Source of the DNA: Actinomycetota bacterium
GTDB lineage: Bacteria; Actinomycetota; Actinomycetes; S36-B12; UBA5976
Assembly: GCA_027730605.1 (NCBI GenBank)
Contig: JAQCGN010000006.1
Location: 1-35,680 of the forward strand
Length of the DNA stretch: 35,680 nt
Direction of reading: 5' to 3'
The notes below the pieces were generated by a model that was given only the letters and a program-made list of their open reading frames with translations, was not told where the DNA came from and did not search any database. The position numbers and the translations under genes were made by a program. Below are positions 1 to 12,235 of this stretch, one piece after another. Within the stretch, counting starts at the first letter, position 1. Each line of letters starts with the position of its first letter.

Positions 1-390
1 AAGATTTCCGAATTTGAGAAGACAAATATTCCAGTTGGCTCTCTTGATATCACAATGTATCGAGATGATCTAAGGCTCAAACCACCAAGGGCTCTTGCCC
101 CTACCAAGATTCCTGAAGGTGGCATTGACCACAAAGTCGTAATTTTAGTTGATGATGTTTTGTTTTCGGGAAGAACAATAAGAGCAGCACTTGATGCGTT
201 AAATGACATTGGTAGACCAGCCATGGTGCAGGTGGCTGTTTTGATAGATCGCGGTCACCGAGAATTACCAATCAGAGCAGATTATGTAGGTAAAAATATT
301 CCTACTTCTATGAATGAATCTGTACAAGTCTTCTTGGTAGATACCGATGAAAATCAAGAATCAGTAATTATTTCGGCAGGTGAACAATGA
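1..390 (+). CDS. pyrR: Bifunctional pyr operon regulator / uracil phosphoribosyltransferase PyrR (5'-truncated by window edge)
   Basis: Frame 1 is open from base 1 ([24 protein letters not shown]...); PRPP-binding motif [20 protein letters not shown]; followed by pyrB with a 4-nt overlap. Confidence 0.95.
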   Translation, partial: KISEFEKTNIPVGSLDITMYRDDLRLKPPRALAPTKIPEGGIDHKVVILVDDVLFSGRTIRAALDALNDIGRPAMVQVAVLIDRGHRELPIRADYVGKNIPTSMNESVQVFLVDTDENQESVIISAGEQ

Positions 391-1340
391 AAAAGCACCT
401 AGTTTCAGCTCATGACTTAACCGCAGAAGACGCTGTGCTTGTTCTTGATACAGCTAAAGAATTAGCACAAGTTTCTGATCGCCCTGTTAAAAAACTTCCT
501 ACTTTAAGAGGCAGGACAGTTGTTAATTTATTCTTCGAAGATAGCACTAGAACAAGAATCTCATTTGAGGCTGCGTCTAAAAGATTAAGTGCTGATGTTA
601 TTAATTTTAGCGCTAAAGGTTCAAGTGTTTCGAAAGGCGAAAGTTTAAAGGATACAGCACAAACTTTGCAATCAATGGGTGCAGATGCTGTTGTAATCAG
701 ACATGGATCTTCAGGGGCACCTTATTTATTGGCGACAAAAAACTGGATTGATGCAATCGTGATTAACGCTGGTGATGGTACCCATGAACATCCCACCCAA
801 GCTTTACTTGACGCCTACACAATAAGGAAACATTTAAAAAATAATGAAGGTGATTTAAAAGGTTTAAAGATTGCCATAGTGGGAGATATTTTGCACAGCA
901 GGGTAGCAAGAAGTAATGCAATATTATTGAAAACTTTAGGCGCAACTCCAATCATGGTTGCCCCACCAACTTTGTTGCCTGTTGGTATTGATTCTTGGAA
1001 TGGTGAATATTCCTATGACCTAGATGAAGTTTTACCAAAAGTTGATGCAGTAATGATGTTAAGAGTTCAACAAGAAAGAATGAATGCTGCCTATTTCCCC
1101 ACCACCAGAGAGTATTCAAGAAATTTTGGTTTAAATGCACAAAGATTAAAAACTATGCAAAAACATGCTCTAGTTTTACATCCTGGACCTATGAATAGAG
1201 GAATGGAAATAACTGCAGAAGTTGCTGATAGTACTAATTCTGTGGTGATTGAACAAGTGGCCAATGGAGTAAGTGTTCGAATGGCAGTTTTGTATCTATT
1301 ACTTGGGGGAACTAATAATGAGAGTGGTGAAAATAACTAG
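387..1340 (+). CDS. pyrB: Aspartate carbamoyltransferase catalytic subunit
   Basis: [25 protein letters not shown] and HPGPMNRG motifs; pyr operon context. Confidence 0.97.
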   Translation: MKKHLVSAHDLTAEDAVLVLDTAKELAQVSDRPVKKLPTLRGRTVVNLFFEDSTRTRISFEAASKRLSADVINFSAKGSSVSKGESLKDTAQTLQSMGADAVVIRHGSSGAPYLLATKNWIDAIVINAGDGTHEHPTQALLDAYTIRKHLKNNEGDLKGLKIAIVGDILHSRVARSNAILLKTLGATPIMVAPPTLLPVGIDSWNGEYSYDLDEVLPKVDAVMMLRVQQERMNAAYFPTTREYSRNFGLNAQRLKTMQKHALVLHPGPMNRGMEITAEVADSTNSVVIEQVANGVSVRMAVLYLLLGGTNNESGENN

Positions 1341-2633
1341 ATGAGTATTTTACTTAAGAATGGGTCATTGAAAGGTGAAAAAAACGTTGACATTTTGATT
1401 GAGAAGGATCTAATTGTAAAAGTTGCGCCAGGAAATTCAATTAAAGATGACAAAGCAGAAGTTTTTGATTTAACAGGTTTAATCGTTTTGCCAGGTTTAG
1501 TTGATTTGCACACTCACTTAAGAGAGCCTGGTAGAGAAGATGCTGAAACTGTTGCAACCGGAAGTGCCGCAGCTGCGCGAGGTGGATTTACTGCGGTCCA
1601 TGCCATGGCAAATACTTTGCCCGTAGCAGATACAGCAGGAGTTGTTGAACAGGTTTGGAATTTGGGAAGAAAAGTTGGATTAGTTGATGTTTATCCCGTT
1701 GGGGCGGTAACTGTTGGCTTAAAAGGAGAAAACTTGGCAGAACTTTCTGCCATGGCAGAGTCGACTGCTCGTGTCAGAATTTTTAGCGATGATGGGTTTT
1801 GTGTTTCAGATTCCATACTTATGCGCAGAGCCCTGGAATACGTTAAAGCATTTGACGGAGTTATTGCCCAACATGCACAAGACCCAAGACTTACTCAAAA
1901 TGCACAAATGAATGAATCTGAACTATCTGGCAAATTAGGACTAACAGGCTGGCCGGCTGTTGCTGAAGAAGCAATTGTAGCTAGAGATGTTTTGTTAACT
2001 GAACATGTCAAGTCAAAGTTGCATATCTGTCATGCTTCGACTGCGGGAACTGTTGAAATTTTACGATGGGCAAAAGAGAAGAAAGTTAATGTCACTGCCG
2101 AGGTTACTCCTCACCATTTATTCTTAAGTGAAGTTCATTGTCAAAGCTATGATGCAAAATTTAAAGTCAATCCACCACTTAGAACAGATAAAGATATTCA
2201 AGAATTAAGAAAGGCTTTAGCGCAAGGTGTAATTGATGTTGTGGCAACAGATCATGCACCTCATCCAACAGAAGATAAAGAAGGTGAATGGAGTTCTTCT
2301 AGTTTTGGAATGACTGGTTTAGAAACAGCACTTTCAGTGGTGGCAACTGCCATGGTTGAGACAAAACTTATGAGTTGGTCAGATGTGGCCCGAGTAATGA
2401 GTGAGAAACCAGCTGAAATTGGCCAGTTAAGTGATCATGGTCGACCAATAGCTGAAAATGAGTTGGCAAACTTGTGCATTGTTGACCCAAAGGCTTCATG
2501 GAAAGTTGATGCTCACGATACGCATTCTTTGAGCTCAAATAACCCGTTTCATGACATGACCTTAAAAAGTAAAGTGGTTCATACAATCTTTCGTGGAAAA
2601 TTTACAATGAAAAGTGGTCAAGTACAAAAATGA
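1341..2633 (+). CDS. pyrC: Dihydroorotase
   Basis: [20 protein letters not shown] metal-binding motif, DHAPH motif; operon context. Confidence 0.97.
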   Translation: MSILLKNGSLKGEKNVDILIEKDLIVKVAPGNSIKDDKAEVFDLTGLIVLPGLVDLHTHLREPGREDAETVATGSAAAARGGFTAVHAMANTLPVADTAGVVEQVWNLGRKVGLVDVYPVGAVTVGLKGENLAELSAMAESTARVRIFSDDGFCVSDSILMRRALEYVKAFDGVIAQHAQDPRLTQNAQMNESELSGKLGLTGWPAVAEEAIVARDVLLTEHVKSKLHICHASTAGTVEILRWAKEKKVNVTAEVTPHHLFLSEVHCQSYDAKFKVNPPLRTDKDIQELRKALAQGVIDVVATDHAPHPTEDKEGEWSSSSFGMTGLETALSVVATAMVETKLMSWSDVARVMSEKPAEIGQLSDHGRPIAENELANLCIVDPKASWKVDAHDTHSLSSNNPFHDMTLKSKVVHTIFRGKFTMKSGQVQK

Positions 2634-3754
2634 TTTTTACACCGGCACTTCTGGTTCTAGAAGATGGAGCGATATTTAGAGGCAGAGCATTTGGTGCGGT
2701 TGGTGAGACATTTGGGGAAGCCGTTTTCACAACTGGAATGACAGGTTATCAAGAAACACTTACTGATCCTTCTTATTATCAACAAATTGTTATTCAAACA
2801 GCACCGCACATTGGAAATACTGGAATAAATGATGAGGATGATGAATCATCGAGAATTTGGGTTTCAGGTTATGTAGTACGAGATCCTTCTCGAATTGCAT
2901 CTAATTGGAGAGCTAAGAGATCACTTGATCAAGAGTTAGAAAATCAAAAAATAATTGGAATTGCCGGTATTGACACTCGTGCATTAACCAGACACTTAAG
3001 AGATAAAGGTGCAATGAGAGCAGGTATTTTTTCACAAAATATTCAGGAGAAATCAAATGAGTATTTTCTAAATAAAGTAAAGAATTCACCCCTTATGAAA
3101 GGGGCTGATTTGTGTGGGATGGTTTCAACCAAAGAGTCATTTGTAGTCCCGGCGATGGGAAAGAAAAAGTATCAAGTAGCAGCAATTGATTTAGGAATGA
3201 AAAATGGAATCCTCAAAAACCTAACAAAAAGAGGAGTGGAATTAACAGTTGTTCCAGTTAGCGCATCAGCTGATGAAGTTTTAGCAGCAGGAATAGATGG
3301 GGTGTTTATCAGCAATGGTCCTGGGGATCCTGAAACTGCTAAACATTCAATTGCGGTTACCCAAGAGATATTAAAAGCAAATAGAGCACTATTTGGTATC
3401 TGTTTTGGAAATCAAATACTTGGAAGAGCTGTTGGTTTTGAAACATATAAATTAACATTTGGTCACAGGGGAATAAATCAACCAGTGTTGGATCGATCGA
3501 CTGGAAAAGTTGAGATAACAACACACAATCATGGGTTTGCTGTTAAAGCACCAATTGATCAAATAACTGACACAGATTTTGGGCGAGTAGAAGTAAGCCA
3601 CATTTGTTTAAACGACAATGTTGTTGAAGGACTTGTCCTTAAAGATAAGCCTGCTTTTAGTGTGCAGTATCACCCTGAAGCAGCAGCAGGTCCACATGAT
3701 GCTGAGTACTTATTTGACAGGTTCACCCAGTTGATGGATAAAAATAATGCCTAA
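2630..3754 (+). CDS. carA: Carbamoyl-phosphate synthase small (glutaminase) subunit
   Basis: [14 protein letters not shown]-terminus, class I GATase FGICFGNQ and [12 protein letters not shown]. Confidence 0.97.
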   Translation: MIFTPALLVLEDGAIFRGRAFGAVGETFGEAVFTTGMTGYQETLTDPSYYQQIVIQTAPHIGNTGINDEDDESSRIWVSGYVVRDPSRIASNWRAKRSLDQELENQKIIGIAGIDTRALTRHLRDKGAMRAGIFSQNIQEKSNEYFLNKVKNSPLMKGADLCGMVSTKESFVVPAMGKKKYQVAAIDLGMKNGILKNLTKRGVELTVVPVSASADEVLAAGIDGVFISNGPGDPETAKHSIAVTQEILKANRALFGICFGNQILGRAVGFETYKLTFGHRGINQPVLDRSTGKVEITTHNHGFAVKAPIDQITDTDFGRVEVSHICLNDNVVEGLVLKDKPAFSVQYHPEAAAGPHDAEYLFDRFTQLMDKNNA

Positions 3755-6700
3755 AAGAAAAGATATTAACTCAGTTTTGGTAATCGGTTCTGGCCCAATA
3801 GTTATTGGGCAGGCTTGCGAATTTGATTACTCGGGAACTCAAGCTTGTCGTGTTCTCAAAGCAGAGGGCATAAGAGTAATTCTTTTAAACAGTAATCCTG
3901 CAACCATAATGACTGATCCTGAATTTGCTGATGCGACATATGTCGAACCAATTTCCACAGACATTTTAGAAAAAATAATTATTAAAGAGAAGCCTGATGC
4001 GATATTGCCAACACTAGGTGGTCAAACTGCACTAAATGCCGCAATGGCACTTCATCATGAAGGAATATTGAAAAAATATAATGTTGAATTAATTGGCGCC
4101 AAAGTTGAAGCAATAGAACGAGGTGAAAATAGGGAAAAATTTAAACAAATTGTGGCAAAAATTGGTGCACAATCTGCGCAGAGTGAAATATGTCATTCAC
4201 TTGAAGAGTGTTTGAAGTCTGCTGAAGTTTTGGGTTATCCACTTGTAGTAAGACCTTCTTTCACAATGGGAGGGGCAGGCTCAGGCATTGCCTATAACCA
4301 AGAAGACTTAATCAGATTTGTTGCATCAGGTTTGCAAGCTTCACCAACCAGCGAAGTCTTATTAGAAGAAAGCATCATTGGTTGGAAAGAATTCGAACTT
4401 GAATTAATGCGAGATCATCATGACAATGTGGTAATTATTTGTTCAATAGAAAATTTTGACCCAATGGGCGTTCACACTGGAGATTCCATAACAGTTGCTC
4501 CTGCAATGACTTTGACAGACAGAGAGTTTCAACACATGCGAGATGTCGCAATTGACGTTATTAGAGAAGTTGGTGTTGACACAGGTGGTTGCAATATACA
4601 ATTTGCCATAAATCCTGAAGATGGTCGCATGATTGTGATCGAAATGAATCCACGAGTCTCACGTTCCTCAGCATTAGCGTCTAAAGCAACAGGATTTCCA
4701 ATTGCAAAAATTGCTGCAAAACTTGCTATTGGTTACACACTTAACGAAATACCAAATGACATCACCAAGGAGACTCCAGCTTCTTTTGAGCCCACACTTG
4801 ACTATGTGGTTGTGAAAATTCCCAGATTTGCTTTCGAAAAATTTCCAGGAGCTGATACAACTTTGACAACACACATGAAAAGTGTTGGCGAAGCTATGGC
4901 TATTGGCAGAAATTTCTCGGAAGCTTTGCAGAAGTCTTTGCGAAGTTTAGAGAAAAAAGATGCAAATTTTGATTTTTCACCAGTGAAAGAAAAAATTGAA
5001 GAGCTGATTAAAAAATCTAAAAGGCCAACTGATGGACGAATTAACACAATTCAAAGAGCAATGTGGGCAGGAGCAACAGTTTCTCAGATGCATTCAAGTA
5101 CTGAAATTGACCCGTGGTTACTAGATCAAATCCAATTAATAAATGAAATTGCAAAAGAATTAGCTGCCACTAAGGATATTGGTGCAGATTACTTAAAATA
5201 TGTGAAGCAACATGGTTTTTCTGATATACAAATCGCTCAAATTACAAACACTTCAGAGACAAAAATAAGGCAATTGCGTCATGATTTAAATGTAAGACCA
5301 GTTTATAAAACTGTTGATACCTGTGCTGCAGAATTTGAAGCCAAAACTCCTTACCATTATTCAAGCTACGATCAAGAATCCGAAGTTGTGAAATCAAGTA
5401 AAGACAAAGTAATAATTCTAGGCTCTGGACCAAACCGAATAGGTCAAGGAATTGAGTTTGATTATTCCTGTGTTCACGCCGCCCAGACACTTAAAATGGC
5501 TGGATATGAAACTATCATGATTAATTGCAACCCAGAAACTGTTTCAACAGATTACGACACATCAGATCGTCTCTATTTCGAACCATTAACACTTGAAGAT
5601 GTTTTGGAAATAGTTCACGCCGAACAAAAGTCTGGCAATGTTTTAGGTGTCATTGTTCAATTAGGCGGACAAACTCCGCTTGGTTTAGCACAGAAACTAA
5701 AAGATAATGGTGTGCCAATAGTAGGAACTAGCCCTGAAGCAATCCATTTAGCTGAAGAACGTGGTGCATTTGGAAAAGTATTAGACAAAGCAAATCTGAT
5801 CTCTCCAGCTCACGGAATGGCTGCATCGTTTGAGGAAGCAAAAGAAATAGCTTCAAGAATTAGCTATCCCGTATTGGTTCGACCTTCATATGTGCTCGGT
5901 GGACGGGGTATGGAAATTGTTTATGATGAAAAAAATCTGGCGCAATATATTGAAAGAGCAACTGAAATAACACCAGATCACCCTGTGTTGGTCGATCGAT
6001 TTCTTGACGAAGCTTTAGAAATTGACGTTGATGCATTATTTGACGGCAACGAGATGTTTCTAGGTGGCATTATGGAACACATCGAAGAAGCAGGTATTCA
6101 TTCTGGAGATAGTGCTTGTTCACTTCCACCGATTTCACTTTCTAAAGCACAAATTGAAGAAATAAGAAAAAGTACTTTTGCGATAGGAACCGGTGTTGGT
6201 GTTATTGGGTTACTAAATGTGCAGTACGCAATTTCTGAAAACGTTTTGTATGTGTTGGAAGCAAATCCAAGAGCATCTAGAACTGTGCCGTTTGTTTCAA
6301 AAGCAACAGGTATTTCCCTTGCAAAAGCCTGTTCGCGCATCATGCTTGGAACAAGCATTAAACAGTTAAGAGCAGAAGGAGTGCTACCTAAATTTGGTGA
6401 TGGAGCAGACCAAATAAAGGGCGCACCAATTGCTGTTAAAGAAGCAGTTTTACCTTTTGGAAGATTTACAGGAGTGGATTCTGTACTAGGTCCTGAGATG
6501 AAATCAACTGGTGAAGTAATGGGAATAGATTCAAGTTTTGGTATGGCATTTGCCAAATCTCAAAGTGGAGCATATGCAGGGGGATTGCCTCTCAAAGGCA
6601 ACGTTTTTGTATCTGCTGCAGATAAAGATAAAGAAAACATGATTATTGCCATAAAGAAACTTGAACAACTAGGTTTCAATTTTTATGCCACGAAGGGAAC

Positions 6701-7046
6701 AGCAGATTTTATTTCCCGACATGGAATTAAGTCAAAGGTTTTACGAAAAGTTCAAGACGGACCAATAGCAGGTGAAATCACCACAACTCAAGCAATCATG
6801 AATGGTGATATTGATTTGGTTGTTAACACTCCTCATGGAGGGGGAACCAGAACCGATGGATATGAGATAAGAACTGCTGCGACCAAGAGAAGTGTTCCTT
6901 GTATAACAACATCTCAAGGACTCAAAGCTGCGGTAGCAGGAATTGAGGCACTGCAAAAGACTGGATTTAGTGTGAAATCGTTGCAAGAATGGGCACAAGA
7001 ATTGTCAAAACTACGAATTGATTTTTATAAAGAAAATGGTAATTGA
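3747..7046 (+). CDS. carB: Carbamoyl-phosphate synthase large subunit
   Basis: Duplicated ATP-grasp architecture ([26 protein letters not shown] / [24 protein letters not shown]), 1099 aa, C-terminal MGS domain. Confidence 0.98.
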   Translation: MPKRKDINSVLVIGSGPIVIGQACEFDYSGTQACRVLKAEGIRVILLNSNPATIMTDPEFADATYVEPISTDILEKIIIKEKPDAILPTLGGQTALNAAMALHHEGILKKYNVELIGAKVEAIERGENREKFKQIVAKIGAQSAQSEICHSLEECLKSAEVLGYPLVVRPSFTMGGAGSGIAYNQEDLIRFVASGLQASPTSEVLLEESIIGWKEFELELMRDHHDNVVIICSIENFDPMGVHTGDSITVAPAMTLTDREFQHMRDVAIDVIREVGVDTGGCNIQFAINPEDGRMIVIEMNPRVSRSSALASKATGFPIAKIAAKLAIGYTLNEIPNDITKETPASFEPTLDYVVVKIPRFAFEKFPGADTTLTTHMKSVGEAMAIGRNFSEALQKSLRSLEKKDANFDFSPVKEKIEELIKKSKRPTDGRINTIQRAMWAGATVSQMHSSTEIDPWLLDQIQLINEIAKELAATKDIGADYLKYVKQHGFSDIQIAQITNTSETKIRQLRHDLNVRPVYKTVDTCAAEFEAKTPYHYSSYDQESEVVKSSKDKVIILGSGPNRIGQGIEFDYSCVHAAQTLKMAGYETIMINCNPETVSTDYDTSDRLYFEPLTLEDVLEIVHAEQKSGNVLGVIVQLGGQTPLGLAQKLKDNGVPIVGTSPEAIHLAEERGAFGKVLDKANLISPAHGMAASFEEAKEIASRISYPVLVRPSYVLGGRGMEIVYDEKNLAQYIERATEITPDHPVLVDRFLDEALEIDVDALFDGNEMFLGGIMEHIEEAGIHSGDSACSLPPISLSKAQIEEIRKSTFAIGTGVGVIGLLNVQYAISENVLYVLEANPRASRTVPFVSKATGISLAKACSRIMLGTSIKQLRAEGVLPKFGDGADQIKGAPIAVKEAVLPFGRFTGVDSVLGPEMKSTGEVMGIDSSFGMAFAKSQSGAYAGGLPLKGNVFVSAADKDKENMIIAIKKLEQLGFNFYATKGTADFISRHGIKSKVLRKVQDGPIAGEITTTQAIMNGDIDLVVNTPHGGGTRTDGYEIRTAATKRSVPCITTSQGLKAAVAGIEALQKTGFSVKSLQEWAQELSKLRIDFYKENGN

Positions 7047-7900
7047 TGCCAATTGTTCATAAAGGAACTGTTGTCGACAATAAAAAAGTTGGCAATTACT
7101 TTGTCTTAACAGCAACAGCTGCTGATATGCCTAAAGAATTTAAACCAGGCAATTTTGTAGCAGTAGCAATTGGTGATGAGAGAAGTTCCTTGATACTTCG
7201 AAGAGCGTTTAGCATTTATCAAGTTAATGATCGCGGTGTTTATGGTGGAACTGTAGATATTGTAATTTCACCACACGGTCCAGGCACAGATTACTTAGCA
7301 AATTTGAAGCGAAATGATGCAATAAATTTAGTAGGTCCACTTGGAAAACCATTTAGTTTACCTAAAGATCCTGTTCCTTGTGTATTAGTAGGAGGAGGCT
7401 ATGGCGCAGCACCTTTGTTCACATTGGCCGAAGCTTTAACAGCACGTGGATGTCGTGTTGATTTTATTCTCGGGGCATCAACTCAAGAAAAACTATTTGG
7501 AATGTTGGAAGCAAGAAGAATAAGTACGACGTTAACTGTTACAACAGATGATGGCACTTCTGGTCAAATGGGACAAGTTACCGATGCACTTCCAGAAGTT
7601 ATAAAAAAATCAAACGCTGCAGTTATTTATGCCTGTGGTCCAATGAAGATGTTAGAAGCAGTTGCAAATGTTGCCAATATGCATGGAATTGTTTCTCAAA
7701 CAAGTGTTGAAGAATCAATGGCATGTGGAATTGGTGTCTGCATGACTTGTGTTCTTCCAATAATTGGTGATGATGGAATAACGAGAATGCTTCGTTCTTG
7801 TGTTGATGGGCCAGCTTTCAAGGGAGATAAAGTTCGTTGGGACCAAGTTGGAAAAATTCCAAGTGATACTTGGGGAGCACCAGTTGAGGGTGTTAATTGA
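7046..7900 (+). CDS. pyrK: Dihydroorotate dehydrogenase electron transfer subunit (FAD/2Fe-2S)
   Basis: ACGIGVCMTCVLP...C 2Fe-2S motif, GGGYGAAPLF NAD-binding motif; ATG at 7046 preferred over TTG 7043 (overlaps carB stop). Confidence 0.9.
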   Translation: MPIVHKGTVVDNKKVGNYFVLTATAADMPKEFKPGNFVAVAIGDERSSLILRRAFSIYQVNDRGVYGGTVDIVISPHGPGTDYLANLKRNDAINLVGPLGKPFSLPKDPVPCVLVGGGYGAAPLFTLAEALTARGCRVDFILGASTQEKLFGMLEARRISTTLTVTTDDGTSGQMGQVTDALPEVIKKSNAAVIYACGPMKMLEAVANVANMHGIVSQTSVEESMACGIGVCMTCVLPIIGDDGITRMLRSCVDGPAFKGDKVRWDQVGKIPSDTWGAPVEGVN

Positions 7901-8853
7901 TGAAAAGAGTTCCCAAAAGAACATCAGTTGATATGTCTATTGAGTTAGCTAAATTAAGACTTGAGTCCCCAGTTTTAACTGCCTCTGGATGTGCTGCTGC
8001 AGGTAAAGAACTAGATCAATTTATTGATATCTCAACTATTGGTGCTGTGGTAACAAAAAGTGTGATGTTAGAACCCAGATCTGGGCGAGCAACTCCCAGA
8101 ATGGCAGAAACACCAAGTGGGATGTTAAACGGAATTGGATTACAAGGCCCGGGGATTGATGATTTTATTGAGAAAGATTTGGCTTGGTTAAATCAAAAAG
8201 GTGCCAAAACTATTGTTTCCATAGCGGGAAATAATGTTGAAGAATTTGGCAAAGTTGCAGATAAGTTAAGAGACATTCCAGGTGTGATAGGAATTGAAGT
8301 AAACATCTCTTGTCCTAATGTTGAAAATAGAGGTCAAGTATTTGCGTGCGATCCTTATGCAGCAGCTGATGTGATAAATAATGTGAGAAGAAATGTTTCA
8401 GCAAGTATGCCATTGTTTGCAAAACTCTCACCTGATGTAACAGATATAACCGAAATTGCCAAATCAGTTGTCAAAGCAGGTGCTGATGGATTAAGTGTCA
8501 TTAACACGTTATTGGGAATGGTGATAGACACCGACACTTTGTTACCTCGTTTAAGTGGCAAGACTGGGGGATTATCAGGTCCAGCTATCAGACCTGTTGC
8601 TGTGAGATGCGTTTATCAAATTAGGAAAGCGTTACCAAATATTCCAATAATTGGTATGGGTGGAATTCGAAGCGGGCGAGATGCAGTTGAATTTTTTGCC
8701 GCAGGAGCAAATGCGGTAAGTGTGGGCACAACAGTATTTAACGATCCTGAAGCGTGTGTCAGAGTTCATGATGAAGTTGCCCAAATTTTGCAAGATAAGG
8801 GACTAAGAAGCCTTGCAGAAATAATTAATGCAGCCCACGAAGAGTTAATTTAA
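7900..8853 (+). CDS. pyrD: Dihydroorotate dehydrogenase, class 1B catalytic subunit
   Basis: NISCPNVENRGQVF and MGGIRSGRDAVEFFAAGANAVSVGT motifs; adjacent to pyrK; ATG at 7900. Confidence 0.93.
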   Translation: MKRVPKRTSVDMSIELAKLRLESPVLTASGCAAAGKELDQFIDISTIGAVVTKSVMLEPRSGRATPRMAETPSGMLNGIGLQGPGIDDFIEKDLAWLNQKGAKTIVSIAGNNVEEFGKVADKLRDIPGVIGIEVNISCPNVENRGQVFACDPYAAADVINNVRRNVSASMPLFAKLSPDVTDITEIAKSVVKAGADGLSVINTLLGMVIDTDTLLPRLSGKTGGLSGPAIRPVAVRCVYQIRKALPNIPIIGMGGIRSGRDAVEFFAAGANAVSVGTTVFNDPEACVRVHDEVAQILQDKGLRSLAEIINAAHEELI

Positions 8854-9546
8854 ATGAAAGCACCGATTGCTTTAGCTCTAGATGCTCCCGATTTAGATAC
8901 TGCTTGTGATTGGGCTTTAAAGGTTACCCCTTTTGTTTCAACTTTAAAAATAGGACTAGAAACCTATCTAAGAGATGGTAAATCTGCTATTTCAAAAATA
9001 AAAGCAAATACTGATTGTGAAATATTCCTAGACCTTAAATTACATGACATCCCAGCAACAGTCAGAGGTGCTTGCAAATCGATTAAGGATTTAAATCCAA
9101 AGTATTTAACTGTACATGCATCTGGTGGAACCGAAATGATAAAGGTAGCATCGCAAGAAGTTCCAGAAACGTTAATAGTTGCGGTAACAATATTAACCTC
9201 AATTGATCAAAAGAATTTATCCCAAATTGGGTTTAAAGATGACCCAATTACTGCGGCGGTAAATCTGGCAAAACTATCTGTGGCAGCAGGGGCAAGAGCC
9301 ATAGTTTGTAGTCCTCAAGAAGTAAGTGAAATAAGAAAAAGTGTTGGAAGCGAGATAATTTTAATTACCCCTGGCATCAGGCCATTAGGCATCGAGGCAA
9401 ACGATCAGCAAAGAACTGCCACACCAGAAGATGCTATTAAAGCTGGTGCAGATTTATTAGTGATTGGCAGACCCATAACTGGGGCTAAAGATATTGTGTT
9501 AGCGGCAAAAACTATAAGCGAGCAAGTAAATAAAATTTTGTCATGA
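8854..9546 (+). CDS. pyrF: Orotidine 5'-phosphate decarboxylase
   Basis: IFLDLKLHDIPATV catalytic DxKxxD motif; IVIGRPITGAKD phosphate-binding C-terminus. Confidence 0.95.
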   Translation: MKAPIALALDAPDLDTACDWALKVTPFVSTLKIGLETYLRDGKSAISKIKANTDCEIFLDLKLHDIPATVRGACKSIKDLNPKYLTVHASGGTEMIKVASQEVPETLIVAVTILTSIDQKNLSQIGFKDDPITAAVNLAKLSVAAGARAIVCSPQEVSEIRKSVGSEIILITPGIRPLGIEANDQQRTATPEDAIKAGADLLVIGRPITGAKDIVLAAKTISEQVNKILS

Positions 9547-9591
9547 CTACCTGTGTTGCTTCCAAGTCTTAGAACGTGCCAAGATAACGCC

Positions 9592-9906
9592 ATGGCCTTA
9601 CCAACCCTTACCAAAGAAGAACGTGCCGCAGCGCTTTTAAAGGCAGCAGCAGCTCGAAAAGTAAGGGCCGAGTTAAGGGAGAAACTCAAATCAGGACAGT
9701 TGACTTTATCTGATGCATTTAATCGCATTCATAGCGATGAAGCGGTAAGTAAAATGAAAGTTATAGCGTTACTGGAATCAATGCCTGGGGTTGGCAAAAT
9801 AAGAGCAGAAAATTTGATGGATCGAATTGGGATTGCTCAAAGCAGAAGATTACGTGGACTTGGTCCACATCAAATAAGTGCTCTGCTTGCGGAATTTAGT
9901 TCGTGA
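9592..9906 (+). CDS. mihF: Actinobacterial integration host factor (mIHF)
   Basis: MALPTLTKEERAAALLKAAAARKVRAELREKLK...MPGVGKIRAENLMDRIGI (H2TH-type); classic pyrF-mihF-gmk order; ATG 9592 preferred over the upstream start at 9553. Confidence 0.93.
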   Translation: MALPTLTKEERAAALLKAAAARKVRAELREKLKSGQLTLSDAFNRIHSDEAVSKMKVIALLESMPGVGKIRAENLMDRIGIAQSRRLRGLGPHQISALLAEFSS

Positions 9907-10454
9907 AATCAAAACTTGTTGTCCTAGCAGGACCATCAGGAGTTGGTAAGGGAACAGTTGTAAGAGAACTAGTAAGACAAAAGCCGCAAGTATTTTTATC
10001 AGTATCTGCCACTACAAGAAAACCAAGACCAGAAGAGAAACATGATGATCATTACGTTTTTTTAAGTGATAAAGAATTTAAAAACGAGGCAACCAATGGG
10101 AATCTGCTTGAATATGCAGAGTTTGCGGGTGCTTGGTATGGTACACCCAGAAAACCAGTTGAAGACAGATTAAATAAAAATCAAGTTGTGATCTTAGAAA
10201 TTGACCTGCAAGGTGCAAGACAAGTAAAAGAATCAATGCCAGATGCGTTCATGATTTTTCTTAAACCTCCATCAATTGATGAGTTGAAGCGTCGCCTTAT
10301 CGAGAGGGGCACAGAAAAACCTGAGGAGTTGGAACTAAGGCTAAAAGTGGCAACAAGTGAGATTGAGGCTGAAAATGAGTTCGATGCTGTGGTAATTAAC
10401 GAGGATGTTCAATCCGCGGTGGAGCAACTGATAAGGTTATTAAATCTCACCTAA
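9903..10454 (+). CDS. gmk: Guanylate kinase (GTG start)
   Basis: LVVLAGPSGVGKGTVV P-loop, SVSATTRKPRPEE; 4-nt overlap with mihF. Confidence 0.97.
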   Translation: MKSKLVVLAGPSGVGKGTVVRELVRQKPQVFLSVSATTRKPRPEEKHDDHYVFLSDKEFKNEATNGNLLEYAEFAGAWYGTPRKPVEDRLNKNQVVILEIDLQGARQVKESMPDAFMIFLKPPSIDELKRRLIERGTEKPEELELRLKVATSEIEAENEFDAVVINEDVQSAVEQLIRLLNLT

Positions 10455-10490
10455 GAGATATCAAATTCATTTGAAAGGTTCTAATTAACT

Positions 10491-10958
10491 GTGGCAACTA
10501 GTCTTCGTCCAGAAGGAATCACAAATCCTCCTATTGATGATTTGTTAGAGACAGCAGGATCTAAATATCAATTAGTAATCTATGCCGCCAAGCGTGCAAG
10601 ACAAATCAATGCTTATTATTCTCAACTTGGAGAAGGATTACTTGAATATGTTGGACCTTTGGTGGACACCCAACTTCAAGAAAAACCATTATCAATAGCT
10701 TTACGTGAAATTAACTCAAAATTATTAAAAACAGAACATGTTGATCCAGAAGTTCTTGCCCAGGAAGAAGCTGAACTAGAGCAAAGAAGACTTGCTGCGA
10801 TTCAAGCTCAACAAAGATATGACGCAGGTTATGACAATTCTTTTGCTGGAGTTTACCAAGATTCATTTGACGAAACTGCAGAAATTACTTCTGAAGAAGT
10901 TCAAGTAGAAGCGATTCAAGATGGGGAAGCAAACCCAACTGAAGAAACCCCCGCTTAA
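10491..10958 (+). CDS. rpoZ: RNA polymerase omega subunit with acidic C-terminal tail (GTG start)
   Basis: [37 protein letters not shown] core; gmk-rpoZ-coaBC order. Confidence 0.95.
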   Translation: MATSLRPEGITNPPIDDLLETAGSKYQLVIYAAKRARQINAYYSQLGEGLLEYVGPLVDTQLQEKPLSIALREINSKLLKTEHVDPEVLAQEEAELEQRRLAAIQAQQRYDAGYDNSFAGVYQDSFDETAEITSEEVQVEAIQDGEANPTEETPA

Positions 10959-10989
10959 GAAACATCCAATCAGTTAAGTCGGAGAAACA

Positions 10990-12207
10990 ATGTCTCGACC
11001 TTTGGTTGTGTTAGGTGTTACTGGTGGAATAGCTGCTTACAAGTCAGCAGATCTTATTAGAAGATTAAGAGATCAAGATTTAGACGTTCAGGTAATTGCA
11101 ACAAGTAGTGCATTAAAATTCGTTGGTGAAACAACTTTTGCAGCACTAAGTGCAAAACCGGTGATAACAGATATTTGGGACCAAGCACACAATGTTGAAC
11201 ATGTTCAGTTAGCAAAAAGCGCTGACACTATTGTGGTCGCACCTGCTACAGCAGATTTCTTAGCTCATTTGGTTTACGGATTTGCCAATGATGCTTTGTT
11301 AGCAACTCTCTTAGTAGCAAAATGTCCTGTTATTTTGTGTCCTGCGATGCATACTGAAATGTGGGACAACGCTGCGACAAGAGAAAATGTTGCCACATTA
11401 AGAAAAAGAGGATACTTAGTTTTAGAACCAGGAGTTGGACACTTAACTGGTGAAGATCAAGGGGTGGGAAGACTACCTGAGCCAATTGAAATTGCTCGAG
11501 TTGTAAAACAGGTAATAAATAGAAAATCAGCTGAGTTACCAAAAGATTTATCTGGTTTTAATGTTTTAATCTCTGCTGGTGGAACAAGAGAATCTATTGA
11601 TCCAATTCGTTTCATTGGAAATCGAGCTAGCGGCAAACAAGGTGTTGCTTTGGCGATTTCAGCTCTGAGCAGAGGTGCGAAGGTCACTCTTGTTGGTGCC
11701 AATTTGACGGTACCGATTCCTGCAGGAGTTGAATTTATTTCGGCCAACTCAACCCATGAAATGTCTGAAGTTATGCAATTACGGGCTGCCTCAAATGATG
11801 TTGTGATTATGAATGCTGCTGTGGCAGATTATTACGTGAAGAACCCTACTGATAAAAAAATAAAAAAGAACACAAACCAACTAAATCTAGTATTAGAAGA
11901 AACTGAAGATATCCTTTCAACACTTGGCAAAAAACGAACAAGCAAACAGTATTTAGTGGGCTTTGCAGCTGAAACTGTTTCAAATAGCGATGAATTAATT
12001 TCAATGGCAATGGAGAAATTAACTAGAAAAAATGTAGATCTGATTATTGCTAATAGTGTTTCTGAACATCAAGGGATAGGAACCGATGACAATCAAGCGA
12101 TTTTGGTCACTCATAAAACAACGATTAATTTGCCAAAATCAGATAAATTAACACTCGCCGATGGTATCTGGGACTTCATTGTCAAGGACTTGGCTAAAGT
12201 AGCCTAG
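10990..12207 (+). CDS. coaBC: Bifunctional phosphopantothenoylcysteine decarboxylase / phosphopantothenate--cysteine ligase
   Basis: VLGVTGGIAAYKSADLIRRL flavoprotein N-terminus; ISAGGTRESIDPIRFIGNRASGKQG ligase domain. Confidence 0.96.
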   Translation: MSRPLVVLGVTGGIAAYKSADLIRRLRDQDLDVQVIATSSALKFVGETTFAALSAKPVITDIWDQAHNVEHVQLAKSADTIVVAPATADFLAHLVYGFANDALLATLLVAKCPVILCPAMHTEMWDNAATRENVATLRKRGYLVLEPGVGHLTGEDQGVGRLPEPIEIARVVKQVINRKSAELPKDLSGFNVLISAGGTRESIDPIRFIGNRASGKQGVALAISALSRGAKVTLVGANLTVPIPAGVEFISANSTHEMSEVMQLRAASNDVVIMNAAVADYYVKNPTDKKIKKNTNQLNLVLEETEDILSTLGKKRTSKQYLVGFAAETVSNSDELISMAMEKLTRKNVDLIIANSVSEHQGIGTDDNQAILVTHKTTINLPKSDKLTLADGIWDFIVKDLAKVA

Positions 12208-12221
12208 GTACGAATAAGTCC

Positions 12222-12235
12222 GGTCGGGCCCGACC
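12222..12235. repeat. 14-bp perfect GC-rich palindrome GGTCGGGCCCGACC between coaBC and metK
   Basis: Direct reading; reverse complement identical; lies 14 nt after the coaBC stop; no U-run follows. Confidence 0.85.

Noticed and set aside
6098-6556. 152-aa antisense ORF within carB
   Set aside because: Shadow of a strongly conserved + strand gene; no recognisable domain, SD or promoter
10461-10474. TCAAATTCATTTGA hairpin upstream of rpoZ
   Set aside because: Short AT-rich inverted repeat expected by chance in this composition; SD lies right after it
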